64,000 nucleotides of DNA from contig NC_058042.1 of NCBI RefSeq assembly GCF_020085105.1, positions 9,499,501 through 9,563,500 on the forward strand, written 5' to 3'. Position numbers and translations under genes: made by a program. Shown here piece by piece: positions 29,176-41,725 of the stretch. The notes below the pieces were generated by a model that had not been told where the DNA came from, made no database searches, and saw only the letters and a program-made list of their open reading frames with translations. The DNA comes from Siniperca chuatsi (taxonomy: Eukaryota; Chordata; Actinopteri; Centrarchiformes; Sinipercidae). Position 1 is the stretch's first letter; each line of letters begins with the position of its first letter.

Positions 29176-29272
29176 GACCTCAGGAAACTGCATCATGGAG
29201 TTGGTTGGGAAGTTTCTAAACAAAACAGAGAGAGGTCAGCTGCAGGCTGGTGAAATCAACACCACAGCAATG
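29176..29272 (+). other. Possible orphan exon, unassigned
   Basis: An acceptor-like GTGACCTCAG is followed by an ATG-initiated open stretch reading MELVGKFLNKTERGQLQAGE INTTA that ends at a good donor (AT|GTGAGT) at about 29270. No partner exon was found and I do not recognise the peptide. It could be a chance splice pair or an upstream exon of a long transcript. Confidence 0.2.
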
Positions 29273-29989
29273 TGAGTGTGTATGTTTCTTTTGTGTCTCT
29301 GATTCAGACACTAATGTGAACTGTTTTCTATGGAAGTGCTGGCAGCCTTATCTGGTATATTATGTGTATACTGATAACACTGCTGAATGCAACTAGGCTA
29401 CCACAGATAATGAATAAGGGGGGAAATCGCCCACAATGCAAAGTTGCCTTATAGTTAACAGTATCTGTTTAGGTCCCAGTGGTTAAAAAAAGAGGCCCTG
29501 TCTTCCTATAGATTACATAAGTTAAACGCTACCAATAATGAACTGTGAATATCTACTCTCTCTAATGTTTTTGCAACTTTCACTGTTTTACTGTCCTATG
29601 TGTATTATTTTTATTTTTCACAGTGTTTTCTTTCTTTATGGTGATTTTATTTTATGTTTAGACAATTTTCTAATATTCCAATGAATTATTCTATTTTATA
29701 TGGGCCTACTGTTGGGTAAACTACGCACAAAAACAAAACCCTAACCCCTAAACAATGCATCACATGTTACGAGCTAATCACGTTTTTTATTCACATGTTT
29801 TGCACAGTAACTATAACTGTCAGATAAAGTAAAAGTGTAATAAAAAAAAATACACTATTTGCCTTAAAAAGTCGAACTATAAAATAGCATAAATTGGAAT
29901 AAAGTGTTAATTTCAAACATTTAAAACTTAAATGTCATCATGGGTTAAGCTGAAAAGGCGGGGTGAGCGGAGGCACGAAGGGGGATGGA

Positions 29990-30110
29990 CCTGCGGTTAC
30001 ACTCGCTCCTGATTGGCTGTGCTGGGTTTTCCGCGCAAGCGCGAGGCGTTTAAATAGCCAATCACGTCGCTCTCTGCAGTATGTGTAGAAACTACGATCA
30101 ACTGACGGTT
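29990..30110 (+). promoter_or_regulatory. nmrk2: nmrk2 core promoter region
   Basis: In order: an inverted CCAAT box (GATTGGCT, 30011-30018), an NRF1-like GCGCAAGCGC (30033-30042), a TATA-like TTTAAATAG (30049-30057) and a forward CCAAT (30058-30062). The sequence is locally GC-richer than its surroundings. The start site would fall near 30080-30090, about 220 bases before the coding ATG. All sites are motif matches. Confidence 0.5.
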
Positions 30111-30179
30111 CTTTCTCGGTGGAAGACTGCGTCCGAGTGACACCGCGTCTCTGCTCTTACTCACTTAACACTAAGTGCC

Positions 30180-30200
30180 ATGGAGGAATCAAGTAGTTGA
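30180..30200 (+). other. nmrk2: Upstream ORF in nmrk2 5' leader
   Basis: GTGCCATGG gives this upstream ATG a near-ideal Kozak context. It encodes MEESSS and stops at TGA, 107 nt before the main ATG, whose own context (AAAACATGA) is also acceptable. If the start site is at the TATA-like box, this uORF is in every mRNA and could dampen translation. Confidence 0.5.
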
Positions 30201-30307
30201 CGTTTCCTGCTGCAACCTTCTCTTTTTAAGCTTTCTTCCCGTCTGATCACTGATCCTGAACCGGTTTATTGACGTTTTTGAACTCTCAGCTTTGACCATC
30301 CGAAAAC

Positions 30308-30984
30308 ATGAAGTACATCATCGGCATCGGCGGGTGAGTTCTTACGGATGAATGGCTTGGAGATAAGCTAAGCTAGCCGGCTAAATGAGCTGCTAGGCCC
30401 TAAAAGCCCGGTACACGTGGGGAGGGCGGTCATCAAGACATCCGCTATGTTGTTGTTTCCCTTTTTTTTGTTTGTTGTGCTGCTGTTGAAACTGTCGAGT
30501 AACCAGATATGTCGGTGTCCATTCTGCAGTTTCTGTAAACACATCTGTTACTCAATAAACAGGGCTAAACTTAACGGTTACAAGCATGTAATGGAGATAA
30601 GTAAGCCCATATACCCAGTCAACCCCCCTCTTTTTTTTGACATGATATAGATGTTAATGCCTAAAAATCCATTAAATGTGTAAATGTTGTATTATTGTTA
30701 CTACTCTTCGTGTTAATAGCAGTGATAACTAACCGGATGTCATGGGTAATTACATATATTTAACAATACCTGACTTGGAATGTGATGGTCTAATCATTTA
30801 ACTTAATCTGTCAACTTTAACGTTACAACTTTCCATGTGTGTCGCATCATCCACCATTCATTGCATTTATTGCTTTGTTCCATGCAGCGCAACCAATGGT
30901 GGGAAAACCACCCTCACCAACAGACTGATCAAGAACCTGCCCAACTGTTGTGTGGTGCATCAGGATGACTTCTTCAAGGTGAGC

Positions 30985-31040
<56 letters not shown>

Positions 31041-32262
31041 CCTTGAATTTTGGATATAGTTAACCAAAGGGATTGCTCTGAGTAACACAAGTTGGTGGGG
31101 TGTTAACACTTCGCTGCCTGTGTTACTAGATACAGTTTGATGTAGTGTGTAAAAACACTAATAGCTTTCCATATAGCAGAGTGTAGCACTAGTGGAATGT
31201 ACCTGGGTACATGTTATCAATGTATGTTTCAGCCCCAAGATCAGATTGAAGTTGGTGAAGATGGCTTTAAGCAGTACGATGGTAAGCCTGGGTTTTTATG
31301 AAAGGGTTTGTTTGTTTGTTTGTGTGTGTGTGTGCGTTTGTGTGTTTGCTGCTACTGTAATGTTGCATTTGTAAACTGCATGCATTATAGTCAAACTTGA
31401 ACATTGAACATGTTTCTTACTTGCTCTTTGCAACTTTCTATACGCTTCTCCTCTTCCTTCCGTCCTTCCTTCCCGCTTTGCCCTTCAGTCATTACTGCTC
31501 TGGACATGGACGCCATGATGAGTACGATCTATGCTTGGTTGGAGAACCCGGTTAAGTTTGAGAAGTCCCATGGCGTTAATAACACCCTGGAAACTGAGAT
31601 CGTCCCAAAGCCTGACCATGAGGAGGAGGAGGAGGAGGACATTCACATCCTTATTGTGGAGGGCTTCCTGCTTTACACTTATGGGTAAGAACGTCTACTC
31701 ATTACATTTCTGTTGCTGTTGTTTCTCACTGTAAAAGAAATGGGACCAGTAGGCACCTGGAATTAATTTGTCTTTGTTTGTACCCTTGCAGACCTTTGAT
31801 CGACGTGCTGAACCAACGTTACTTTATTTCCATCCCATATGAAGAATGCAAAAAGAGGAGGTGGTAAGTGCTTCATTGTTCAGACACTGTTCTTAACTGG
31901 CGCTTGTAGTCTGCTCTGCTGTCTGTTATGAACTTTTTATGTATAATGGCTGTCTCTCTGCAGCTCTAGGAACTACACGGTGCCAGACCCCCCCGGCCTG
32001 TTCGATGGCCACGTCTGGCCCATGTATTTGAAACACAAGAACATCATGGAGGCATCAGATGTTGATGTCTGTAAGTTTGTGTGCATTTTTTTTCTATTGT
32101 CACTTTGCATGCAACTGCATTTTCATATTTAAAGATGAAAGTTTCTCCTGTTGATTAAATGTGTATGCTATTACAGTGCAGCTAGATGGAACCAAGTCAA
32201 AGGAACAACTGTTCAACTTTGTCTATGGCAACATCCTGAACAACATCCAGAAGTCTCTTTAA
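30308..32262 (+). CDS. nmrk2: Nicotinamide riboside kinase 2, complete, seven exons
   Basis: Cytosolic kinase phosphorylating nicotinamide riboside to NMN for NAD salvage. In mammals the NMRK2 form is muscle-enriched. Exons 30308-30333, 30888-30978, 31233-31281, 31489-31684, 31792-31863, 31964-32070 and 32177-32262 join to 208 aa (stop TAA). The N-terminus [20 protein letters not shown] contains the P-loop GxxxxGKTT. QDDFFK is the substrate-site aspartate region. [17 protein letters not shown] (lid) and [19 protein letters not shown] match NMRK2 more closely than NMRK1. Exon 4 encodes six consecutive GAG glutamate codons ([15 protein letters not shown]) in a variable loop. A further intron sits in the 3' UTR just after the stop (donor near 32270, acceptor near 32350). 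A long (CA)n starts 10 bases after the exon 2 donor. Confidence 0.95.
30989..31037. repeat. (CA)n microsatellite at nmrk2 exon 2 donor
   Basis: About 24 CA units begin 10 bases downstream of the exon 2 5' splice site. Length variation here could affect splicing. Confidence 0.9.
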
Positions 32263-32494
32263 CTAACAAAGGTACACAAATCATCTTGACTGTCCTGTTA
32301 CAAAATCTCTACATCCAAATGTGAGTTTCTGATCATTTTCTTTATTGCAGATCATACAGTACGATCGGCTAAAAGGAGCATATAATCAGCCTGCGAGAAG
32401 ACGACCACCTTGCCTTAAGTTTCTGCCTGGCAGCTCATTCAGCTGACTGCTATGATTTTTAAGATGTTTAACTGATGGCATCAAATTCTGGCAT

Positions 32495-32532
<38 letters not shown>

Positions 32533-32606
32533 TCTACCATATTTATTGCTTTCTTACAGCCTACACTCCATTGCCTATGTCAATAAATGATCCTCCTGCC
32601 AATTCT
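32263..32606 (+). other. nmrk2: nmrk2 3' UTR with intron, 33-base poly(T) tract and poly(A) signal
   Basis: After the stop there is AAAG|GTACAC and an acceptor TTTATTGCAG, consistent with a 3' UTR intron (about 32271-32350). A T33 tract occupies 32497-32529. AATAAA at 32582-32587 followed by TGTGCTCTTGTG gives the likely cleavage site near 32605. Confidence 0.65.
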
Positions 32607-33550
32607 GTGCTCTTGTGATTTTTATTTTAAGGAGACGGTGCCCTGTCTTCAGCTGTTGCACTGACGGTAGTAGAGGGTGAAACCCTACAAAATCTTAACT
32701 TTTTAAGAATTGTGAAGAGTCTTGGCATGTGTGAAGTCCACATCTGTAAATTTATAGTTTTGAAAATAGTCCCCTTTTCAACACTTGCATCCCTGGGCAG
32801 CTGCTAAGTTAGGTACAGTGAGCAGATGGCTTTCACTATCTTGCTTCCAGGCTGTTAGTGATAAGTGGAATCAGGAGGTTGAACCTTGTGGCCTCAGGTT
32901 TAGAGCACAACTCTTATCTAAATTCAGACACACGGGCTACTTCCCTTTAAGTGTTTCCTTCAGGATAAACTTCAAAAGGGCCCCTTACTTGGTTTTACAG
33001 AGCAATAGCTTTGTGTAATAATACAGATCAGGTAAATAACTGGAATTAAATCCATGATTTACATAATGTCATACATGTAGGAGAATACAGAGTCATGATA
33101 TTGGACTGAGATGTTTAACAAATGTGGTGAAAATGATTCTGTATTTAAATTTAAGTATTCAACAAACATATTAAAAGTCTGGTATACATTGCTTTGGCTA
33201 CTTGGTTGCTGTAAACAAGGCCATGTTCTATGTGTAGAGAGTTTCTGGGCAGGAATGCGGCATCGCTGGATGCAAGCAGACCATCACTTGGAGCAAGTGG
33301 AAAAAAACGTGGTGGACAAACCCGATGTCACTCCCACACAAATCATTTCTTTTAATGAACGACTTTAGAGCAGCTGTTTAATCCCATACGCAAAGACACT
33401 TATTTTACCCAAGTTGCAATAAAAAAGGTCAACCATTTTGTCAGATTCTCCATAAAGCTGCGGTAACCTTTTTGGTTGCAAACACTGCTTAATGTGTTAT
33501 TACTGCACTTAATATACATATGTATTTATATATTCCTATGGTTTTATGTG

Positions 33551-33552
<2 letters not shown>

Positions 33553-33598
<46 letters not shown>
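33553..33598. repeat. (AC)n microsatellite
   Basis: About 22 AC units in intergenic DNA downstream of nmrk2. Confidence 0.9.
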
Positions 33599-33600
<2 letters not shown>

Positions 33601-35003
33601 GTGTGGTTAATGTAATACATTATGAGGGGGGCTGTGTATGTGTAAGCTAAAGACAAATTTTCATCTTTGCCTGCATAAGTAGAGAAGGTTTTTAACTGAA
33701 CTAATGTGAATCTTTACCAGCTAGTGCAATTATGCAATGCAATGCCATAATAATGCATTAGTCCCATGCATTAATATTGTGCATGTTTCCTGTAATGGAA
33801 AAACACAGCTGATAAAATCTAAATTCAACATTCGAAGAAGTCCGGACAGTCAAGAGTGTCCGGCCCCTCTGAGGGAGTGAAATCGGTTTCACGCTGTCCT
33901 TTCTTCACTCTACTGCAAAAGCACATATTATGTAATGTTACTATAGACATGTAGGTCAGAGCTGTATGTAAGTTGGAAAAAAAAAAAACATTGGCCGACA
34001 TTTTTTCCCCTTTGTAGTTCTGCATGAGGGTTCTTGCTCTTGTGTGTATAATCCATTATAGTTACAGCTTAAAGATCAGTTTCAATATTTTATGCATTCA
34101 TTTTATTGACTATTCATTCGACTAACCTGCCTCTGAAAACAAACTACGATATTTTTTAGATCTATTGCCTTGAATCTTTTTCCAATCTTTTTCTCTGCTT
34201 TCCCACTGCTAAATGTGTCACTCTGGAATAAAACAAAACTCAAATGTTGATATTACACTGCATGCCGGACAAATGGAGGTCCGACAAAGGGAGCACGTGT
34301 TGTATTATTCACTGAGCACAAAGAAGCTCTTATGGGTTTCTCTGGTTCCAGACAGACTGCATGATTATTGACATATCAGTGTCTCTGCAGCAACAGCACA
34401 GACACACTGAGGTAGACAGTGAACATCTGTCTTATAAAACAGGGTTTTTCAGTGCATTTTGAGTTATTTTGTTACAGTTTATAATTGAGGTTTTATTGTT
34501 GTTATTGTTATTTATGCATTTCTATGGCTTAAAATCTCAGTATTTCCTCCACCCATTTCCTCTGTTACATTACAACATACCTGCTGTATCTGTCCTCACA
34601 CACATAAATGTTCACATCTGCCTGAACTTCCAGCTCTTCTTGTGATTGTTCTGATTGTTCAACCAGAGGCTTCATACAACATATTCATTTGTCGGCTCTA
34701 AAACACAACCACAAGCTAACCAATGTACGCTTTACGTCATTTAAACTCCAGAATATTCTTTGCTTGCCACCATTCAAGCTCAAGTGAGATGAAACTTCAG
34801 TTCATGGGTTGCTGTTTGGATTGAGTTTGAATAGTTCTGACCACCAGTACCCTTAAATGTATCAAAGGGGGAAAGAGAGAGAGAGAGAGAGAGAGAGCGA
34901 GAAATAAAAACTCAGCGTGTTTATGTACATGTTTTTATTTCACACTTGCTTTGGCAATGTTAACATCTGTTTCCCATGCCAATAAAGCCCCACTGAATTG
35001 AAC

Positions 35004-35010
<7 letters not shown>

Positions 35011-35038
<28 letters not shown>
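35011..35038. repeat. (GA)n microsatellite
   Basis: Fourteen GA units. A similar GA run lies at 34877-34897. Confidence 0.9.
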
Positions 35039-35042
<4 letters not shown>

Positions 35043-36681
35043 AGATCTTATTACAATCCTATCCATCTTAGAAGTTTCCTGCAGCCTTCTTAAGTATCGA
35101 GCAGGACAAACACTAAAATACTTCATCCCATTTGTTTGGGACTTTTCAAAGCAGAAAGTTTGTCTTTGTTTTTCAGAGATATCAGTTTTTTAGTGTTCTC
35201 TGTGTGAGATTATTGCTCAAAACCAGGTATTCTGTATGCTAACGTCCTCATTAATGCTCAACATTTTAACAGTAACTCATAACATGCTTAACTTCAATGC
35301 CAAAAATCATTTAGTGATGGTGTTAATTTCCTCAAAGGGTGGCTAACTCATTTTAAAACAGGTGTTACTTCACAATGTGTGCAAGCTGGTCAGTCTAGGC
35401 TTGTATGCGAGAGATAAGCAGTTGTGTAACCTTGACTGCTGCTGGTAAGGCCTCCCTTGACTGGACTGTTTCAGATCTGCACTAAGGCAAGGCTGCATAC
35501 ATTTTACTGACATCTACTTCTGTAATACTTTACCTTTCTGTGGCTTTTCTTACTATACACATTAAGGGACAGCTCGAAATGTTAAAGATAAAACAGTACT
35601 TTTTTCAGTAAAGTAAGTCCTAACTTGCAGAATTTAGGTTGCTGTGTACTCATTGTCCTCAGATACAATGTTTCATGGACGAATGGCACCGTGGTGATAG
35701 AGGACATCGTCTTCTGACACCCGTACTGCCTCTGGACTACAACAAACCCTGCAGTTTTCTAAACCACACTAACCACCACACAAGGCGTTATGAGGGTTGC
35801 AGTACTGGCTCTTACTGGATTTTGTTTTTGTATGAGAGAAAGTGTGCCTGCCTTTCTGTCTGCATAGGTGTACGTGTGTCTGTGCTGCGCCTGTCTCATG
35901 CTCTGACTCTTTGCACACCACTCCACAGTGCATCCAAAAAGCAGAGGAAGCAACAGTCTGCTGTGGTTGACTCAAATAGAGCATATAAACAACACTATAA
36001 ATCCTCCCTTCAGACCTCTAAGTCCATACAGTTAAGGTTTGGATTATCACATCTCCACCTCACACAGGTCAGACAGGACACGGCTGTGCAACCACTAACC
36101 ATCCTGCCAGTAGAGGTGACTGCGACTCTGTGGCCGCTTGTCTGAAAACAATTTCTTTGTCTCGCTCACGGCTTTGCAATGCATCCCGTAACATATGTGC
36201 TCCTGTCTTTTTCTGTTACCTACCCAACCAAAGAAAACAACAAGAACAGGGCACATTCATTTAATCAAATCATCCTTTCCATTCACCACAGCTACCCTGC
36301 TCTTCCTTCAGCCTACGAGTTGTTTCTATATTTACTGCTTTTACTACAGTCTAAGAAGAGCCATGAAACCAGCCATTCTTGCCATAAAACATTTTGTGAC
36401 GATTGGGGTTGTTGCAAGGACTTGTTTTGAAAGCGTGACCCTCTAAAGCCAACATGGCAGTGAGCTGAGCAGGGTTAATGCCGCACATGTGGGGCTGATG
36501 TGAAAACAGCTTTTCACTTACTGTGGTTCACCCGCTCTGTCTGTGTTTACGCTGAGTGGAACTGGTTTTGGGAGAAATTATACCACAGAGCAGACACAAC
36601 AAGACACTCATAACTCATAACCCATACATGGCATTAGACACTTAAATTGTACACGTTTCACTGCTATTGCTGCAACACATA

Positions 36682-37320
36682 GGTGGTGGAAGAAGTATAT
36701 AGATACTTTACTTCAGTAAAAGTAGCAATATCACAATTTAAAAATATTCATTTACAAGTTACAGTGCAAAGTTCTTACTGAAATAAAGTTACATAAGCAT
36801 TATAATGTCAGTGTACTGAGGTGTTAAGAGTAACCATTTTGCAGAAGGTCCCCTTTCAGTGTTTATACTTTGTTCACACAATATCCACCACTAAATCATA
36901 CTATTAACTGACATGACAAGGGCTTAAAGGTGGGTCCTGCTTTATTAGCTACTTTTTACATTTTAATGTCGATTTTGCTTTTGTACAAATAAATAAGCAA
37001 AGCACAGAGGCAAGAGGCCCTCCTTGGTGAGGGGCCATGTGTCAAAATCAAATTTAAAGACCTTTGTTATTTCAGTTTTGTGCATTAGTAGTGGAAAGTA
37101 ACTAAGTACATTTACTCAAGTACTGTTCTTAGGTACAATTTTGAGGTACTTTACTTATACTACTATATACTACTACCCTGCTACATTTCAGAGTGAGATA
37201 GTGTACTTTTTACTCAACTACATTTATTTGACAGCTGTACTGTAGTTAATAGTAGTAAAGATTTGGCATAAAAACATATGATACACTTATAAAATACAAC
37301 ATATCATTTAAGATTAAACC
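36682..37320. mobile_element. Two hAT-like repeat ends (36682-36880 and 37085-37320)
   Basis: The first part (GGTGGTGGAAGAAGTATATA, GATACTTTACTTCAGTAAAA GTAGCAATATCAC) matches the left end of the 24591 copy. The second (GTAGTGGAAAGTAACTAAGT, ACATTTACTCAAGTACTGT) is the reverse complement of that element's right end. They appear to be two truncated insertions in opposite orientation, or one rearranged copy. Confidence 0.5.
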
Positions 37321-37680
37321 ATTGGTTCCAAACCTTTTTGGCTTATGACCCTTACAAAAAACAGTGTCCAGTCCCCTTGCCACGTTTCAGATGTCTCTGT
37401 AGTTGTTAGCAGTTCCACCAAAGAGACATTAAATAACTAAATAACTGTCTGAGGCTCAAAGAGGTGAAATGATCCAATATTTCACAAAAAGCAAAGATTA
37501 GAGTCCAACAAATGTGTGTAGCAAGACTTTGTTTTATCATTTTTCTGTTTAACTGTATATAAAGTACTTAAAACTAGCTTCACCTTGACAAGCTACAACA
37601 TTTGAATAATGTAATATATAAAAAGAGAGTTGATGCCCCCAACAGGTTAATCCAGCCATGTCATGATGAAGCGATTTTAA
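37321..37680. repeat. Dispersed fish repeat
   Basis: TTGGTTCCAAACCTTTTTGG CTTATGACCCTTACAAAAAA is the start of a repeat I know as common in spiny-rayed fish genomes. The right boundary is uncertain. Non-coding. Confidence 0.4.
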
Positions 37681-37789
37681 CTACTTTATGCATTGTGAGG
37701 TTGTTTAATTCTCTAACAGTGCAAGATATTTTATAAGTTGATCATATGTTTTGTGTATGAAATCTCTCTCTTCAAGCAACTACTAAGTA

Positions 37790-38180
37790 TAGCTGTCAGC
37801 AGGCAAACACAGGACACATAGGTAAGTGCAGGTACGTTGGATATTTATTGCAACACGGCAGGCTAGTAAACGAGATATGGGAATGTCTTTATGAAAGGCT
37901 TATCTATGTTTGGATGTCCGTTCCTTTCCCGTGGTAAGGCGGGGAGCAGTAGAGCTAGGAGACAAGGGTACACACGGGCAGCAGGGAGTCTAGAGGACAT
38001 GAGTCAGGAGTAACCACATGGTAAGGTTGAGACCAGACAGTGAGTGAACCGGAGGAGTGCTGTTCTATAGTGCAGGTGGGCGATTGGTGACAGGTGAGTG
38101 TAATCAGTAGTCTGGTGATTGGGATCTGATGACTGTGGTGAGTGGAGCCGGTGGTGTCTGTGTAGGCTCCCTGACAGTCA
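37790..38180. repeat. GC-richer dispersed repeat, class unresolved
   Basis: A compositionally distinct block (CGTTCCTTTCCCGTGGTAAG ... GAGTGGAGCCGGTGGTGTCT) bounded by near-inverted GCTGTCAG and CTGACAG. It resembles a leader or terminal segment of a fish retroelement, but the class could not be decided. No coding content. Confidence 0.35.
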
Positions 38181-39105
38181 GATAAATGTTGTGGGAGTAA
38201 GAAGTACCATAAAATAAAAACACTTTAGTAAAACACATAAAAATATCTCAAAACTTTTCTTAGGTTCATATATTTAGTTACTTCTATACGTTCTATAAGA
38301 TCGAAATAAATTAGAAATTTAAAATGACTGTTTTGGAAAGATGTGGTGGTTACATAGTAAACTGTTGTGCTTAAATATCTACTCTGTATCATCTGTGGAG
38401 TCACAGAAACCTAATTACTAATGTTCTCCATGCCCACTACCCAGACTTGCGTATGTAGTTATATAAAACCCGGTTGAGAAGGAAAGTCACCTCACTCGCT
38501 GTCACTTTGGTCAAAAACACCATTAAGAGATATTTTTTCCAGAACCTTCAATCCAGCTCTTCACGTGGTACACAGCGTGCATGAATACTGCACCAACAAC
38601 CAAATGGTAAAACCTGAGGGAAATAATGAAGCATGATGCAAGCATCCTCAGGGTGGGCCCGAGGACCATATCCTGTTATGGTGGGTCTGGCAGAGGCCTG
38701 GTGCTGCCAGTCTGAAGCAGACCACAGCCTCCCACTCCTCATCCAACTGAATCACTGTTTACTTAGACAGGCTATACAACATCATCATCTGCTGCTGCTC
38801 CATGTCTGTGACTGGCTTGTGGCTTTGGCCGGGGGGGGTTGTGCTTTCTCCGACGGCCAAGTTTCTAAAAGCAGACACAAGTTAAAACCAAGCGCTTGGA
38901 GGAGTATGGCCCAACCTCGGAAACCACTGCTTCTCTGAGCTGTCTACCTCTGAAGCCTCATAGAAACAGAGCCCTATTCAATCAAAGTATTAACTAATTA
39001 AGAGCAGATCCTGTTAGAGATTCAGTTGCTAAAATACTATTATGCCAGAGTGTGGAAACTCAGAAAACAAAGGCAAAAATCAAAAAGAAAAGCACTATGA
39101 TGAAG

Positions 39106-40140
39106 ATTAACAAATAATAATAATAATAATAAAACTTTATTTATAGAGCACTTATCAAAACAAAGTACAAAGTGTTTCACAGACAGAGAAATAAAATACC
39201 ACAGTGAATGATGAAATATAAAGAAATAAAACACATAAAATACACAAAAGCAATAAAATAAACAGTAAAATAAACAACCAGTTGAGGTAAAATCAGGATA
39301 TGCTTTCAGATAAAAATGTGTTTTGAGACGAGACTTAAAAGAAGACATTGAACTCGGACAACCTAATTTCTTCGGGCAAGTTGCTCCAGAGCCTCGGGGC
39401 CCTGATGGCAAAAGCTCTGTCCCTCTTAGTTTTCATCCTGGACTCAGGAACAGACAGGAGACCCCTGCCCGAAGATCTCAAACTACGTGAAGGTTCATAA
39501 GGGATTACAAGGTCTAAAATATAATCTGGGGCCAGGCCATGAAGACCTTAAAAGTAATCAACAAGATCTTAAAATCAATCCTAAAACCAACAAGGAGCCA
39601 GTGTAAAGAGGCTAAAACAGGTGTTACGTGGTCATACTTCTTGGTCCTGGTTAAAAGCAGAGCAGCTGAGTTTTGTACAGTCTGCAGTCGTTTCAAAGTT
39701 TTTTGATTAAGACAAGTGAACAGGCTGTTACAATAATCAAGGCGTGAGGAGATAAAAGCGTGAACAACAGTTTCTGCATCACTAAAATTTAAAATAGATT
39801 GGATTTTTGCAATATTTCTGAGGTGATAAAAACATGATTGGACAAGCTTTGTGATATGTTGCTCAAAACAAATTGCTATCAAACAGGACACCGAGATTTC
39901 TTACAACAGGCTTGATATGTTTTGACAAGTAACCAGTAAATGGCAGTATTTGTTTAGCAATGTGTTGGGGCCCAATAACAAAGATTTCTTTTTTATTTGA
40001 GTTGAGCTGAAGAAAATGTATCGACATCCAGTTTTTTATGTCAGACAGGCAGTCCTGCAGAGAACTCAGTACTAAGGTCAGTGGGCTTGACAGAGAGGTA
40101 CAACTGTGTGTCATCCGCATAACAATGAAAAGAGATACCA
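39106..40140 (-). mobile_element. L2-clade LINE, 5'-truncated, about 1 kb
   Basis: The tail is (AAT)n at 39115-39131. The minus strand reads the C-terminal part of an L2 ORF2 from the YADD motif (about 40110-40130) through SDIKNWMSIHFLQLNSNKKE, SRLDYCNSLFTCLNQKTLKR, LQTVQNSAALLLTRTKKYDH and ending FWNNLPEEI-type sequence. At least two frameshifts separate the pieces, so it is inactive. It is a close relative of the copies in hapln3 and slc30a4 introns. Confidence 0.88.
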
Positions 40141-41644
40141 TGTCAAATACAACTGAGAGCCTTGAGATGCGACTGAAAGTTACAGAAAAACCTAGTAAGT
40201 GAAGATTTTTCAGTCAGATTTTTAAATGTTTTAGGACTGTGTGAATCACTGGTTATTGGCCAGCTTCTGTGTTCACTTTGGCTTTGTAAAAATGATTTAT
40301 TCAATTGTTTTGTATTTTTTCCCTGTGGTTGGAGATCCAAGAGGCAGCCAAAGCCTTTCTGGGGCCCTAAGCAGAACATTATTTGCTCCCACCCTTCATT
40401 CACAAATTTAATTCACTTAAAATCCCAAAAATACAGCAATGAAATGTGTACTTCTCATTTCATGCTTGATTCTACTAAATAAAGAACAAAAAAGTGCCAT
40501 ATTAACCAAAAAAGACTGATAACTGACTGAATAATATTACACCTGCAAGACCTCCCTTTTTGTTTATAGGAATATCTTTGCTTCCAATGAACCCCAGCCA
40601 AACTTTTATATATGACAGACCCGAACAGGACATTTCCTTTTTTGGTCTTTACATTACACTGACCCAGTTTCAGAAAAATGAAGAAAACTAACAGCAATTA
40701 GTGTTGCAAAAGGCATTCATATATGGAGCCACTGTATTTAGACACAGAAAAAATGTCAAACAAAACCCAAAGTCAAGGTACTGAAAACTATATTCAAAAT
40801 GTGGTTTCCACTGCGCTGCCTCGCTTACATCAGTGTGGAATCAGGCTGCCCCTCTCCTTGAGTCCAGACCCCTCCATGGCCACACTGTGGTGCAGTTTCC
40901 GCTCTAAGAGGGACTGGACGGGGGTGGACCAAGCCATGTTGGTTTTGACTGAGTTTCCTGCTGTAGTATAAAATTAGAGTTTTATGTGAATTGGAGGGGG
41001 TGGGACAGACACATAGCTGTTTAAGGACAGAGAGGAATGTAACCTACTTTTCTGTCAAACTCTGAAAACATCTGTGTAGTGTTTACCAATTCGGTGACAA
41101 TTTAAGGTTCATGGGGGGAAAAGCTGGGGCTGAATTGGGAACCGACAAGAGTCAATAAACCAAGATGATCGGTCCTGGTGCTCCATTCTACCAGCTCGTT
41201 AATTGCAGTTAAGGTGGTCAGGTAATCCATCCCTGATTAGATGGATGTAATGAAAACCCAGCAGAGAATGGGGATTGTGCAATACTAGTTTCCATCCTCA
41301 ATGTTCAATTGTGTGCAATGCATGTAAGACAGACTCATTTTCATTAAAACCAAAGATTTCACAGGGTTAACTCATTAATTATATATTCCTCTGTGATTGT
41401 AGGTGTGCTAATCAGTTACATCAGCTGATGCAGAAATGCTGAAGCAAAAGAAACCTGCAGAAACTCAGCCTTTCATGAAAAACATTTGGCCATCATAGAT
41501 GAGATCTGGTGAAATTAATTCTGGTCTCTGCTGACACCAGGTGGACTGAGATGCTTAATACAGTTCATATAGTCAATTATTGTGCATGTGAGTCTGAAAA
41601 GAGGATGTTTACACCATGTTACAGACGTGAAGAACTGACTCTCG

Positions 41645-41725
<81 letters not shown>

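Larger units (their letters stand above)
32607..36680. other. Gene-poor stretch with microsatellites
   Basis: No coding exon was supported. It contains (CA)n at 33553-33598, (GA)n at 34877-34897 and 35011-35038, and otherwise AT-rich DNA. The 168-codon open frame at 35639-36145 has no domain pattern, splice context or codon bias I would trust. Confidence 0.5.

Noticed and set aside
30308-32262. Assignment of the kinase to nmrk1
   Set aside because: [19 protein letters not shown] and [10 protein letters not shown] agree with NMRK2. NMRK1 reads VYQPPDSPGYFDGH in the same place.
35639-36145. 168-codon plus-strand open frame, the longest without a gene call in its neighbourhood
   Set aside because: No domain, hydrophobic or repeat pattern, no good splice context and no conserved-looking segment. 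Low-complexity Cys/Val stretch (CVCIGVRVSVL-like) is consistent with chance.
38633-38938. 101-codon plus-strand open frame in a GC-richer patch
   Set aside because: No recognisable family, no upstream or downstream exon, and a glycine run from a G9 tract. Treated as chance.
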